5,817 bases of DNA from Lancefieldella parvula_C (GCF_000758945.1 NZ_JRND01000032.1:1-5817), one strand, 5' to 3'; shown: positions 1 through 5,665, counted from the first letter of the stretch. Notes: a model not told the origin generated them from the letters alone. Program-made: numbers and translations.

Positions 1-202
1 TCAAAAATTACGTATTCATGGAAATGAATTTAATTGCAGAATTATTCAGAATTTTGAAACCAAGCCAGAGAAGTTACATGATGAACTCCCGCAGGGTGCC
101 AAACGACAAATCTTGCACAGATTTCCTGTGTGATTTCAAATCGGTCAGATTACTTGCGCCATTTCCGGGTATGGAATTCATACTTTTTCGCGAAGGAGTG
201 CT
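1..202. other. AT-rich intergenic region, no gene seen
   Basis: This stretch is clearly more AT-rich than the genes to its right. A 75-codon open frame (18-245, +) crosses it, but it has no ribosome binding site or recognisable motif and overlaps the better-supported gene start at 203, so I do not call it. A weak promoter-like pair, TTGAAA at 54-59 and CATGAT at 77-82 (17-bp spacing, 4 of 6 matches in the second box), could serve the downstream gene but is not strong evidence. Confidence 0.5.
193..198 (+). promoter_or_regulatory. Ribosome binding site deciding the start at 203
   Basis: AAGGAG lies 4 nt before the ATG at 203. The spacing is short, but the match is perfect and the next in-frame ATG at 245 has none, so this site favours the longer protein. 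Confidence 0.6.
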
Positions 203-1231
203 ATGGATTACTGTCTTTCGTACTTTTCAGCGTTTAATTTATTAATGAGTTCCTCTAGGCTATTTGATTCGTCGTCGGCAGCAAATGCTATGGTCAGAGC
301 GCCACTTGTTCCCGAGTCTACACCTGGAGCGGCCATGGAACGAGAGTTTGCCGTCTACTATGGACACCTGCCGGAAATACAAGGCGTGCGTCTTCACCAG
401 GAGTCTAATGGTAAGGTTGACCTGCTAATTCGTGATGTGAATTCTGCGTCTACAAGAGCAAATGTTGCGCTTCACATCTGTAATACGAACGTTTTACCTT
501 CGTCACTCCTGCCAATAGATACTGACTTAAAAGGATTTGTGACATCTCCAGAATTCACTTATTTGCAGATCGCGTCAAAACTCGATTTCATCGGAACAAT
601 TCTTGCAGGTAGTGCGCTGTGTTCTGATTATTTTTTGAACCAAAATGGTCACGGTGGAGTTTCACAACGCCAAAATGGCCCTCTGACAAATCGCGCTGCA
701 ATTGCAAAGTTTCTTGCCACACAAGGAAGAAAGCGTGGCATCATTCCAGCTAAACGAGCACTTCAACACATCGTAGAGAAAGCTCGGTCGCCCCGAGAGG
801 CCTCGCTTGCGCTGCTATTGTGCCTCCCGTATAACCTTGGTGGCTTTAACCTAGGAACCGTTGAGCTCAACAAGCCTATTGAGCTGGAAAATCGATATGG
901 CGAGAAAATCACTCGAATTCCTGACCTAACCATTCAGCTCAAGGACAAGAGGCAGAAGCGGGCTACAGTGTTGCTAGATTATGATCCCGCGGTAACGCAT
1001 TCTGGCAATCAAAAAATCACGCGAGACCTGGACAGGGAAAACGAGCTGGTAACGGGCGTTCAGTGTCCGCATTTTTCGGTATCTGGCGAGATGCTTAAAA
1101 GCTTTGAAAGCGTTCAGGGCTTGGTCCGCCAGATTCGCGAATCTACTGGAATAACTGCACGTGACACGACTATGTCAGATCTTGAAGAGCGACAGCGGGA
1201 GCTCTGGACACGGCTATTCAAATCCAGGTAG
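203..1231 (+). CDS. Hypothetical protein with degenerate PD-(D/E)XK (DUF559/Vsr-like) endonuclease fold
   Basis: This 342-aa protein has no signal peptide or clear membrane segment and is probably cytoplasmic. The ATG at 203 has AAGGAG at 193-198 only 4 nt upstream. The in-frame ATG at 245 has no such site; the ATG at 335 is a weaker alternative. Residues 115-143 (SPEFTYLQIA, then LAGSALCSDY) resemble the segment preceding the nuclease-like domain in AbiEi-like and coriobacterial proteins. Residues 195-290 read like a DUF559/Vsr core: SPREA with E199, IPDLTI with D241, LLDYDP with D259 and D261, H266, then a D275/D277/R278 helix and a final strand. The usual ExK position is DYD, so catalysis may be altered or lost. 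No partner gene is adjacent; deoC follows 91 nt later with its own promoter. GC is lower than in deoC, suggesting an accessory or transferred gene. The fold is inferred from motif order only, and the biological role is unknown. Confidence 0.75.
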   Translation: MDYCLSYFSAFNLLMSSSRLFDSSSAANAMVRAPLVPESTPGAAMEREFAVYYGHLPEIQGVRLHQESNGKVDLLIRDVNSASTRANVALHICNTNVLPSSLLPIDTDLKGFVTSPEFTYLQIASKLDFIGTILAGSALCSDYFLNQNGHGGVSQRQNGPLTNRAAIAKFLATQGRKRGIIPAKRALQHIVEKARSPREASLALLLCLPYNLGGFNLGTVELNKPIELENRYGEKITRIPDLTIQLKDKRQKRATVLLDYDPAVTHSGNQKITRDLDRENELVTGVQCPHFSVSGEMLKSFESVQGLVRQIRESTGITARDTTMSDLEERQRELWTRLFKSR

Positions 1232-1269
1232 CAAAACCAGCTGCCACGTCTTTTATGCACCGTTTGCCG

Positions 1270-1275
1270 TACAAT
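1270..1275 (+). promoter_or_regulatory. Probable -10 box of the deoC promoter
   Basis: TACAAT matches the sigma-70-type consensus at 5 of 6 positions and lies 47 nt before the deoC start codon, in the 91-bp gap after the upstream gene. No good -35 box is visible 16-18 bp upstream, which would fit an activator-dependent promoter. An imperfect inverted repeat (CCGTTTG at 1260-1266 and CAAACCG at 1285-1291, one mismatched pair) flanks the box and could be an operator. The same GTACAAT string occurs upstream of the Crp/Fnr gene on the other strand. Confidence 0.5.
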
Positions 1276-1282
1276 AGAGGGG

Positions 1283-1290
1283 CACAAACC
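1283..1290 (+). promoter_or_regulatory. Octamer CACAAACC shared by the deoC and yjjI leaders
   Basis: CACAAACC ends exactly 20 nt before the AAGGAG of deoC. The identical octamer sits exactly 20 nt before the AAGGAG of yjjI on the minus strand (4662-4669). Given the deoC -10 box at 1270-1275, it falls at about +1 to +8 of the transcript. It could be an operator overlapping the start site or an RNA leader element. Function is inferred only from the matched placement. Confidence 0.4.
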
Positions 1291-1322
1291 GCTCATAATC
1301 GCACAGCCAGAAGGAGAAAATC

Positions 1323-1964
1323 GTGGAAGTTAACGGCCTTATCGACCATACAAATTTGAAGCAAAACGCAACCGCTGAAGACATCAAGAAACTTTGCGCC
1401 GAGGCAAAGCAGTACAAGTTTGCAACTGTCGCCATCAATTCTTGCTGGGTTTCCCTGGCTCACGCCGAGCTCGAGGGCTCTGGAGTTGGCATTACTTCCT
1501 GCATCGGTTTCCCTCTGGGTGCCGCTTCAACTGCAGCTAAGGTCGCCGAGGCCAAGCAGAGCGTTGCCGACGGCACTACCGAGATTGACATGGTCATCAA
1601 CGGTGGCCACCTGGTCGCTGGCGACGACGACTACGTTATCGCTGATATCAAGGCTGTCGTTGAGGCCGCTGGTTCCGTGCCCGTTAAGGTAATCCTGGAG
1701 TGCTGCCTGCTTGATGACGAGCAAATCGTTCGTGCTTGCAAAGATTGCATGGCCGCTGGAGCCGCGTTTGTTAAGACAAGCACTGGCTTCAGCACCGGCG
1801 GCGCAACTGTTCACGACGTTGCTCTGATGAAGCAGACTGTCGGCGACACTTGCAAGGTTAAGGCTGCTGGCGGCATCCACAATAAGGCTGACGCTGAGGC
1901 AATGGTTGCGGCTGGCGCAGATCGCCTGGGCTGCTCCAGCGGAATCGCTATCGTCACCGAGTAG
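1323..1964 (+). CDS. deoC: Deoxyribose-phosphate aldolase (class I)
   Basis: This enzyme cleaves 2-deoxy-D-ribose-5-phosphate into acetaldehyde and glyceraldehyde-3-phosphate through a Schiff base, the last step of deoxynucleoside catabolism in the cytoplasm. The 213-residue TIM barrel is of the short bacterial DeoC type. Visible family motifs are IDHTNLK (7-13), EIDMVIN with the catalytic aspartate D89, VKTSTGF with the Schiff-base lysine K151, VKAAGGI with the proton-relay lysine K180, and the phosphate-binding RLGCSSG (201-207). I start it at GTG 1323 because AAGGAG at 1311-1316 lies 6 nt upstream. It appears monocistronic: a -10 box precedes it and a hairpin follows about 50 nt after the stop. 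The convergent neighbours yjjW and yjjI are also deo-linked in E. coli. No deoA, deoB or nucleoside transporter is in the window. Function is known from the family and identification is very secure. Confidence 0.97.
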   Translation: MEVNGLIDHTNLKQNATAEDIKKLCAEAKQYKFATVAINSCWVSLAHAELEGSGVGITSCIGFPLGAASTAAKVAEAKQSVADGTTEIDMVINGGHLVAGDDDYVIADIKAVVEAAGSVPVKVILECCLLDDEQIVRACKDCMAAGAAFVKTSTGFSTGGATVHDVALMKQTVGDTCKVKAAGGIHNKADAEAMVAAGADRLGCSSGIAIVTE

Positions 1965-2011
1965 CTCGCTGATCAGGAGCTTGCCGTACCGACACTTCAC
2001 TGATAAGTAAA

Positions 2012-2050
2012 TGAAAACGACCTCGTAGCATGTGCTGCGAGGTCGTTAAT
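2012..2050. terminator. Bidirectional rho-independent terminator between deoC and yjjW
   Basis: AACGACCTCG at 2016-2025 pairs perfectly with CGAGGTCGTT at 2038-2047. The stem continues inward with one G-U and three Watson-Crick pairs to a 4-nt ATGT loop, 14 pairs in all. On the minus strand it is followed by TTTTCATTT, a good U-tract for the yjjI-yjjW transcript. On the plus strand it is followed by TTAATTGTT, a weaker tract for deoC. The position between convergent genes fits a shared terminator. Confidence 0.85.
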
Positions 2051-2076
2051 TGTTGCAGTGAAAAGGGCACAAAAAC

Positions 2077-2136
2077 TGGCGAGAAACCCGTGTAAGCTGC
2101 AGTAACAATCGTGGCGAGAAACCCGCCGGAGCGGCG
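2077..2136. repeat. 14-bp direct repeat pair with adjoining GC hairpin
   Basis: TGGCGAGAAACCCG occurs identically at 2077-2090 and 2112-2125, a 35-bp period. The second copy runs into a small hairpin (CGCCG 2124-2128, CGGCG 2132-2136, 3-nt loop). This lies in the 3' region of yjjW, between its stop and the shared terminator. No function is evident; it may be a remnant of a dispersed repeat or part of the mRNA 3' end. Confidence 0.6.
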
Positions 2137-2163
2137 AGTCGTATCGCGCACCCGCCGTGGCAA

Positions 2164-3108
2164 CTAGCTGACGACAACCTCGCCAAAGCCCAGCTTACGG
2201 GCCTGCGACTCAATCGCCTGCATGCGCTCATCGCTTGGAGAAGGGGAGTTCTCCATCGGACCGCGGACGCCAAAGTGCCTGAACTTCATAAGGCGAATGC
2301 GCGTCTGACCAACCTTCTCGCCAAGGGTTGTGGCAATGCCGTCAACTGCGGCTTCAGCATCGTTCCAGCCCTCGGTAACGATGACGCGGACCTCTTCGAG
2401 CTTGTTTTGCTCGGCCAAAAACGCAAGGTTTTTGCGGACTGTGACGCCATTTTCTCCGGTCAGGTGCTCAAACCACTGATCATCCCAAGCCTTAACGTCA
2501 AGCATGACGCCGCTTGAGAGATTCAGCAGATCGCGGTACTCGGTGAAGTCGATGGTGCCGTTTGAGTCGATGAGGCAGTTCAGACCAGCGGCATTGCAGT
2601 AGGTGAAGAGCTCGTAGAGGAAGTCGGGACGGAGCATGCATTCGCCGCCTGAAGTGGTGATTCCGCGGATGAACGGCATGTTAGAAATGCAGCGGTCGGC
2701 CACCTCTCTTGCGCTGAGCAACTCAATCTTTGGCGTGGATTTATGCTGGCAAACCTTGATGCAGTTGTCGCAGTTGATGCAAATGGAGTTGTCCCACACA
2801 ACCTTGCCGTCAGCCACGGACAGGGCGTGAGCTGGGCATGGCTTGACGCATGCCTGGCAGGAGATGCATTCCACCTGGGTCTCGGGGTTGTGGCAGTAGG
2901 CGCAGCGAATGTTGCAGCCCTGCAGGAAGACGGCGGTTCGGCTTCCTGGGCCATCTACCAGCGAGAAGGGAATGATCTTGTTGACAGGAGCAACACACCC
3001 AGTTGGATGTGTTGCTCCTGAATCGGTTGCCGGGACGCTTGCGGTTGCGGGACGCGCCGCTTCGCCGCGCGTTGCTCCCAAAGTTGTTTCTGTTGCAGTG
3101 AAGGTCAC
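2164..3108 (-). CDS. yjjW: YjjW-family glycyl radical enzyme activase (radical SAM)
   Basis: This 314-aa radical SAM enzyme should reductively cleave S-adenosylmethionine and abstract a hydrogen from the glycine of the adjacent YjjI-type enzyme. The conserved core begins near residue 44 (KIIPFSLVDGPGSR). The cluster-binding CNIRCAYC gives C65, C69 and C72. An inserted ferredoxin-like region carries two more 4Fe-4S motifs, C81/C84/C87/C91 and C110/C113/C116/C120, as in other GRE activases. SGGE (153-156) is the SAM-binding motif and DVKAWD (204-209) fits the family. The start is GTG at 3108, 19 nt after yjjI ends, with only a poor GAGAAGAG ribosome binding site, so translation may be coupled to yjjI. 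A TTG at codon 10 is the only other in-frame choice before the core. The first 43 residues are an Ala/Thr/Pro-rich extension longer than in E. coli YjjW and contain a perfect DNA inverted repeat. The family assignment is secure; the exact start is not. Confidence 0.93.
   Translation of the reverse strand: MTFTATETTLGATRGEAARPATASVPATDSGATHPTGCVAPVNKIIPFSLVDGPGSRTAVFLQGCNIRCAYCHNPETQVECISCQACVKPCPAHALSVADGKVVWDNSICINCDNCIKVCQHKSTPKIELLSAREVADRCISNMPFIRGITTSGGECMLRPDFLYELFTYCNAAGLNCLIDSNGTIDFTEYRDLLNLSSGVMLDVKAWDDQWFEHLTGENGVTVRKNLAFLAEQNKLEEVRVIVTEGWNDAEAAVDGIATTLGEKVGQTRIRLMKFRHFGVRGPMENSPSPSDERMQAIESQARKLGFGEVVVS
2985..3020. repeat. Perfect 13-bp inverted repeat inside the yjjW N-terminal extension
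   Basis: CAGGAGCAACACA at 2985-2997 is the exact reverse complement of TGTGTTGCTCCTG at 3008-3020, separated by 10 nt. Two further C-G pairs (2999/3006, 3000/3005) can form inside, leaving a 4-nt loop. It lies in coding sequence for residues 30-42, just before the conserved core. A third GTTGCTCC copy occurs at 3071-3078. It has no U-tract, so it is not a classical terminator. It may be an inserted palindrome or an mRNA structure tuning activase level. Confidence 0.8.
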
Positions 3109-3127
3109 GATTGCGCAGCTCTTCTCG

Positions 3128-4630
3128 CTAGTCGCTCATGCGAACCTTGCGCTCGCCAAGGTGGTTGGCGGTGAAGTTGCCCAGGCCGTCGTGAGCGGTG
3201 TCCTGAAGGACAACGTCGCCGGACTGGAATTTCTTCATCTCAGAGCGCTTAGCCAGGAAGCCGGTAATGCGGACCAGGTCACCCTCGGAGCTGTAGAACG
3301 AGAGGTACTTGTCGTCGATGGAGAATGCGGCTTTGACCACGTCAACAACAGCGTCTGGGTTACGCTCAGCAGTTGGCTCAGCTGGGAAGATGTCGGAGAC
3401 GCCACTGTTGAAGAAGCGGTGCATGCGAGCACTGTGGCGAATGTGGTCGTAGAGATTTGCAGGCTCGTCGCCAACCTTGATGCGGACACCTGGGGTAACG
3501 CCCTGCTGGTCGGAGAAGCCAGCCTGTGCGTGCAGGGTGAAGCGGCCGCCAAAGACCTCGGAGTATACGGCGTCAAAGCTGTTGACCTGGTCGGCAATCT
3601 TGACCATGATCTTGTCGGCCAGCTCGTTGGCCTCGTCATCCTTGCCGTAGGTGCGGCTGCTATCAAGGTGCAGCAGCTCAGCGACGCACTCGCTCATGCC
3701 GGCAACGCCAAACATGCCGCAGAAGCGCTCGCGAGAAATGAGGCCTTCCTGAGCCAGGAAGCTGGTCTCAAAGAAGTTGGAATCCTCAACCATAAAGCGG
3801 ACGCGCTCGTTCATGAAGTTCAGAACCTCGCCGGTTGCGGTTGGCAGCAGGTTGTTCATGAAGTCGTCAACGTTGGTTGCAAGTTTTGCAAGGCCAGGGA
3901 GAAGTACGCGGCTCAAAGTGTAAGCGCCACCACCCATAGGAAGGACGTTATAGCAGCTTACAACGGTGTACTCGCCAGGGTAGGTCTCTTTGTGGATGCG
4001 GTGGTTAGCAAAAGCAGGGTTGGAGCAGACCATGGTGGTCTTGACTGCCAGGCGCATGAACTCGTCAGATGTGATCTCTGGATCGTACTTGAGGGTGAAG
4101 TTTGGAACGGCGTTCATGAGCTCGCGGTCAACCTCAAGCAGCAGTCTACCTGCGCGAGTGTCCTCTGGACCAATGTTTGCGTGGCAATAACCACTTGCAA
4201 CGGTGCGGTCGATGTGGTTCAGGAAGCGGCGCAGACGAGGCTTAATCTCTGCGTCGGTCATGCCCTCCAGGAACGGATCGATAATCTTGTCCAGCTGGCC
4301 AACGTACACAGGGCGGCTGGTGACAGATGGAACGTTGTCGTAGAGAGCGGCAAGGCCCCAGAGCAGGTCATCAAGGGTCTCTGGCTTGTCAAAGCGCAAA
4401 AACTCGGAACCGTTCTGAGCAAATACCTGGTAGTCAGGGCAGATGTAGCGAGGGCGGTAAGGAGCGTTGCCCTCACACATGTCGTCAAGAGCGTGAGCTG
4501 CAAAAAGACGGTCAAACTCAGCAGTTGTCTTGATAGGGTGCTCGGAGTTCTCGGCAGCCTGAGCCAGGTGCAGAACCTTCTGCTTGTACGAGAGGTTGTC
4601 GGAAGTGATGATGTCCATGAACTCGCTCAT
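3128..4630 (-). CDS. yjjI: YjjI-family glycyl radical enzyme (DUF3029)
   Basis: This 500-aa protein belongs to the short YjjI family of glycyl radical enzymes, whose substrate is, as far as I know, unestablished. The C-terminal RITGF (454-458) is the glycyl radical motif, making G457 the probable radical site. SCYNVLPMGGG (225-235) is the best candidate for the active-site loop, with C226 as the likely thiyl radical cysteine; that assignment is inferred. The length is close to E. coli YjjI (about 516 aa, from memory) and much shorter than pyruvate formate-lyase (about 760). No signal peptide or membrane segment is seen, so it is cytoplasmic and should be oxygen-sensitive when activated. The ATG at 4630 has AAGGAG (complement of 4636-4641) 5 nt upstream. 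The activase yjjW follows after 19 nt, and the Crp/Fnr gene lies upstream in the same direction with a 165-bp gap. The nearby deoC suggests, but does not prove, a role in deoxynucleoside catabolism. Confidence 0.94.
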   Translation of the reverse strand: MSEFMDIITSDNLSYKQKVLHLAQAAENSEHPIKTTAEFDRLFAAHALDDMCEGNAPYRPRYICPDYQVFAQNGSEFLRFDKPETLDDLLWGLAALYDNVPSVTSRPVYVGQLDKIIDPFLEGMTDAEIKPRLRRFLNHIDRTVASGYCHANIGPEDTRAGRLLLEVDRELMNAVPNFTLKYDPEITSDEFMRLAVKTTMVCSNPAFANHRIHKETYPGEYTVVSCYNVLPMGGGAYTLSRVLLPGLAKLATNVDDFMNNLLPTATGEVLNFMNERVRFMVEDSNFFETSFLAQEGLISRERFCGMFGVAGMSECVAELLHLDSSRTYGKDDEANELADKIMVKIADQVNSFDAVYSEVFGGRFTLHAQAGFSDQQGVTPGVRIKVGDEPANLYDHIRHSARMHRFFNSGVSDIFPAEPTAERNPDAVVDVVKAAFSIDDKYLSFYSSEGDLVRITGFLAKRSEMKKFQSGDVVLQDTAHDGLGNFTANHLGERKVRMSD

Positions 4631-4795
4631 TAGTGCTCCTTACGTTTATCCTGCAAAAACAGGTTTGTGATTGCGACGGGTACGTCGGTCGTTCCAGGTA
4701 CGGCGTGGCGCGAGAAGCGCGTCATGCCAGGTGAGATGCGCAACGTTCGGGGCGAGAAGAACGGTCTTGCCCAAGCGTTGTGCCAGGTACAGAGG
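4631..4795 (-). promoter_or_regulatory. yjjI leader with shared octamer and three CCAGGT-containing repeats
   Basis: This 165-bp gap between the regulator and yjjI should hold any yjjI promoter, but I see no strong -35/-10 pair, only GATAAA close to the ribosome binding site, so read-through from the regulator gene is possible. The octamer shared with deoC is at 4662-4669 (CACAAACC on the minus strand). A short inverted repeat, CCTG-CAAAAA-CAGG, spans 4651-4664. Related 16-mers on the plus strand occur at 4775-4790 (GCGTTGTGCCAGGTAC), 4719-4734 (GCGTCATGCCAGGTGA) and 4686-4701 (CGGTCGTTCCAGGTAC); these are possible binding sites for a regulator. No convincing terminator separates the two genes. 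Confidence 0.45.
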
Positions 4796-5563
4796 TTAGT
4801 CCAGAAGGTGGGTTTCTCCCTCGTGTTTCATTGCGTCATCGAGGCGCTGGAACTGCCTCTCGGTAATGACAATCTTGCCGTGCTGAACAGAAACCATGCC
4901 CCTCTCCTTAAGCTCGTCGATACCGCGGGCAACAGTCTTTGTGCTGGTACCAATCTTGTCCGCAAGCTCTTGCCTGGTCAGACGCACGGTAAACGGCCAC
5001 TCAACGACGCCGCGGTGAATCTGATCGCGCGTCAGCTCACTAAGCATGTACATCAGGCGCTTGGTACCGCTCCAGGTCAGCAGGCTGCGCTCGTAACCGG
5101 ATTGACGTGTGAGGTTCTTAATAATCCAGCGCGAGCGGGTAAGAAGTGCCTCGGGGTCCGAACGAATCCACTGCAGGTAGTCCTCGCGTGGAACCGAAAT
5201 AAACTCGCAGCCGGAAGTTGCGGTGAGCGACCCAAGATAAAACGGGCTCTCGCTGATAACTTCCATCTCACCAAAAGCAACGGGCGCACGATACTCGTCA
5301 ATAACATACGTGCTACCTGCGGAATTATGCGACGTGGTGCGCACGGTACCGCGGCACAGAATGTACACGTTATCAACGCGGTCCAGCATGTGGACAAGGG
5401 TCTGTCCGGAATTAAGACGAATCTGCCTACAATGAGAAAGACGATTAGCGGGAACGCGAGAAGCCCATTTGATGATCTTCTTCCGAACATCAGAATCAAG
5501 ACTGTCAAGGTAGGTTAGAACGTTCACACGAGACCTCGCTGTTCTTGCTTCGTGAGTCCTCAT
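4796..5563 (-). CDS. Crp/Fnr-family transcriptional regulator
   Basis: This 255-aa protein has the Crp/Fnr layout. A cyclic-nucleotide-binding-type beta barrel spans about residues 40-130, with the FGE element at 97-99. A dimerisation helix follows, then a winged helix at about 165-235 whose helix-turn-helix is LTRQELADKIGTSTKTVARGIDEL (195-218, key residues T208, K209, R213). The arginine that binds the cAMP phosphate in E. coli CRP falls at about Y109/L110, so cAMP is unlikely to be the ligand. The only cysteines (45, 70, 118) do not form the FNR iron-sulphur pattern. The gene lies 165 bp upstream of yjjI on the same strand, making yjjI-yjjW its most likely target, with deoC another candidate. 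The ATG at 5563 has no ribosome binding site. A GTG at codon 13 (5525-5527) has GAGG 6 nt upstream and may be the true start, giving 243 aa. The family is secure; ligand and targets are inferred. Confidence 0.93.
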   Translation of the reverse strand: MRTHEARTARSRVNVLTYLDSLDSDVRKKIIKWASRVPANRLSHCRQIRLNSGQTLVHMLDRVDNVYILCRGTVRTTSHNSAGSTYVIDEYRAPVAFGEMEVISESPFYLGSLTATSGCEFISVPREDYLQWIRSDPEALLTRSRWIIKNLTRQSGYERSLLTWSGTKRLMYMLSELTRDQIHRGVVEWPFTVRLTRQELADKIGTSTKTVARGIDELKERGMVSVQHGKIVITERQFQRLDDAMKHEGETHLLD

Positions 5564-5593
5564 TACAGGACAGTTTTGGCTTAAGTTTGAGTA

Positions 5594-5599
5594 ATTGTA
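5594..5599 (-). promoter_or_regulatory. Probable -10 box of the Crp/Fnr-regulator promoter
   Basis: On the minus strand this reads TACAAT, preceded by G as in the deoC promoter, and lies 30 nt before the ATG at 5563. The 17-bp upstream position is an AT-rich tract (TTATTT) rather than a recognisable -35 box. The region to its left on the minus strand is strongly T-rich, which could act as an UP-like element. Confidence 0.45.
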
Positions 5600-5622
5600 C
5601 CTGCTAGCAAAAATAAAAATAA

Positions 5623-5634
5623 GGACTTTTGTCC
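5623..5634. repeat. Short inverted repeat GGAC-TTTT-GTCC
   Basis: Four-base arms flank a 4-nt loop. On the minus strand the repeat is followed by TTATTTTTATTTTT, so it resembles a weak terminator for transcription entering from the right, just upstream of the regulator's promoter. The stem is too short to be convincing by itself. Confidence 0.3.
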
Positions 5635-5665
5635 ACTTTTTGAGACAATTTTCTTGAACGGTATC

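Noticed and set aside
18..245. 75-codon open frame in the AT-rich left end
   Set aside because: It has no ribosome binding site or recognisable motif, and it overlaps the start of the next gene, which has a good site.
1232..1322. Operon of the 342-aa gene with deoC
   Set aside because: A 91-bp gap with a 5-of-6 -10 box, a difference in base composition, and no functional link argue for separate transcription, although read-through cannot be excluded because no terminator is visible between them.
1527..2000. 157-codon open frame antisense to deoC
   Set aside because: It is fully explained as the shadow of deoC, whose catalytic residues are intact.
2051..3102. Shared 12-mer TGTTGCAGTGAA at 2051-2062 and 3091-3102, flanking yjjW
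   Set aside because: It looked like flanking direct repeats of a mobile element, but a 12-base match is expected by chance about once or twice in a window this size, and nothing else suggests transposition of yjjW.
2909..4633. 574-codon open frame on the plus strand covering yjjI and part of yjjW
   Set aside because: It lies antisense to two genes with clear family motifs, has no recognisable domains or ribosome binding site, and is explained by the codon bias of the sense genes. Its repetitive V/A/L/H-rich composition is typical of such a shadow.
4667..5518. 283-codon open frame on the plus strand opposite the Crp/Fnr gene
   Set aside because: The minus-strand frame encodes a complete Crp/Fnr domain layout; the plus frame has no motifs and mirrors its codon pattern.
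4796..5563. Calling the regulator FNR or CRP outright
   Set aside because: It lacks the FNR cysteine spacing and the CRP cAMP-binding arginine, so only the superfamily name is justified.
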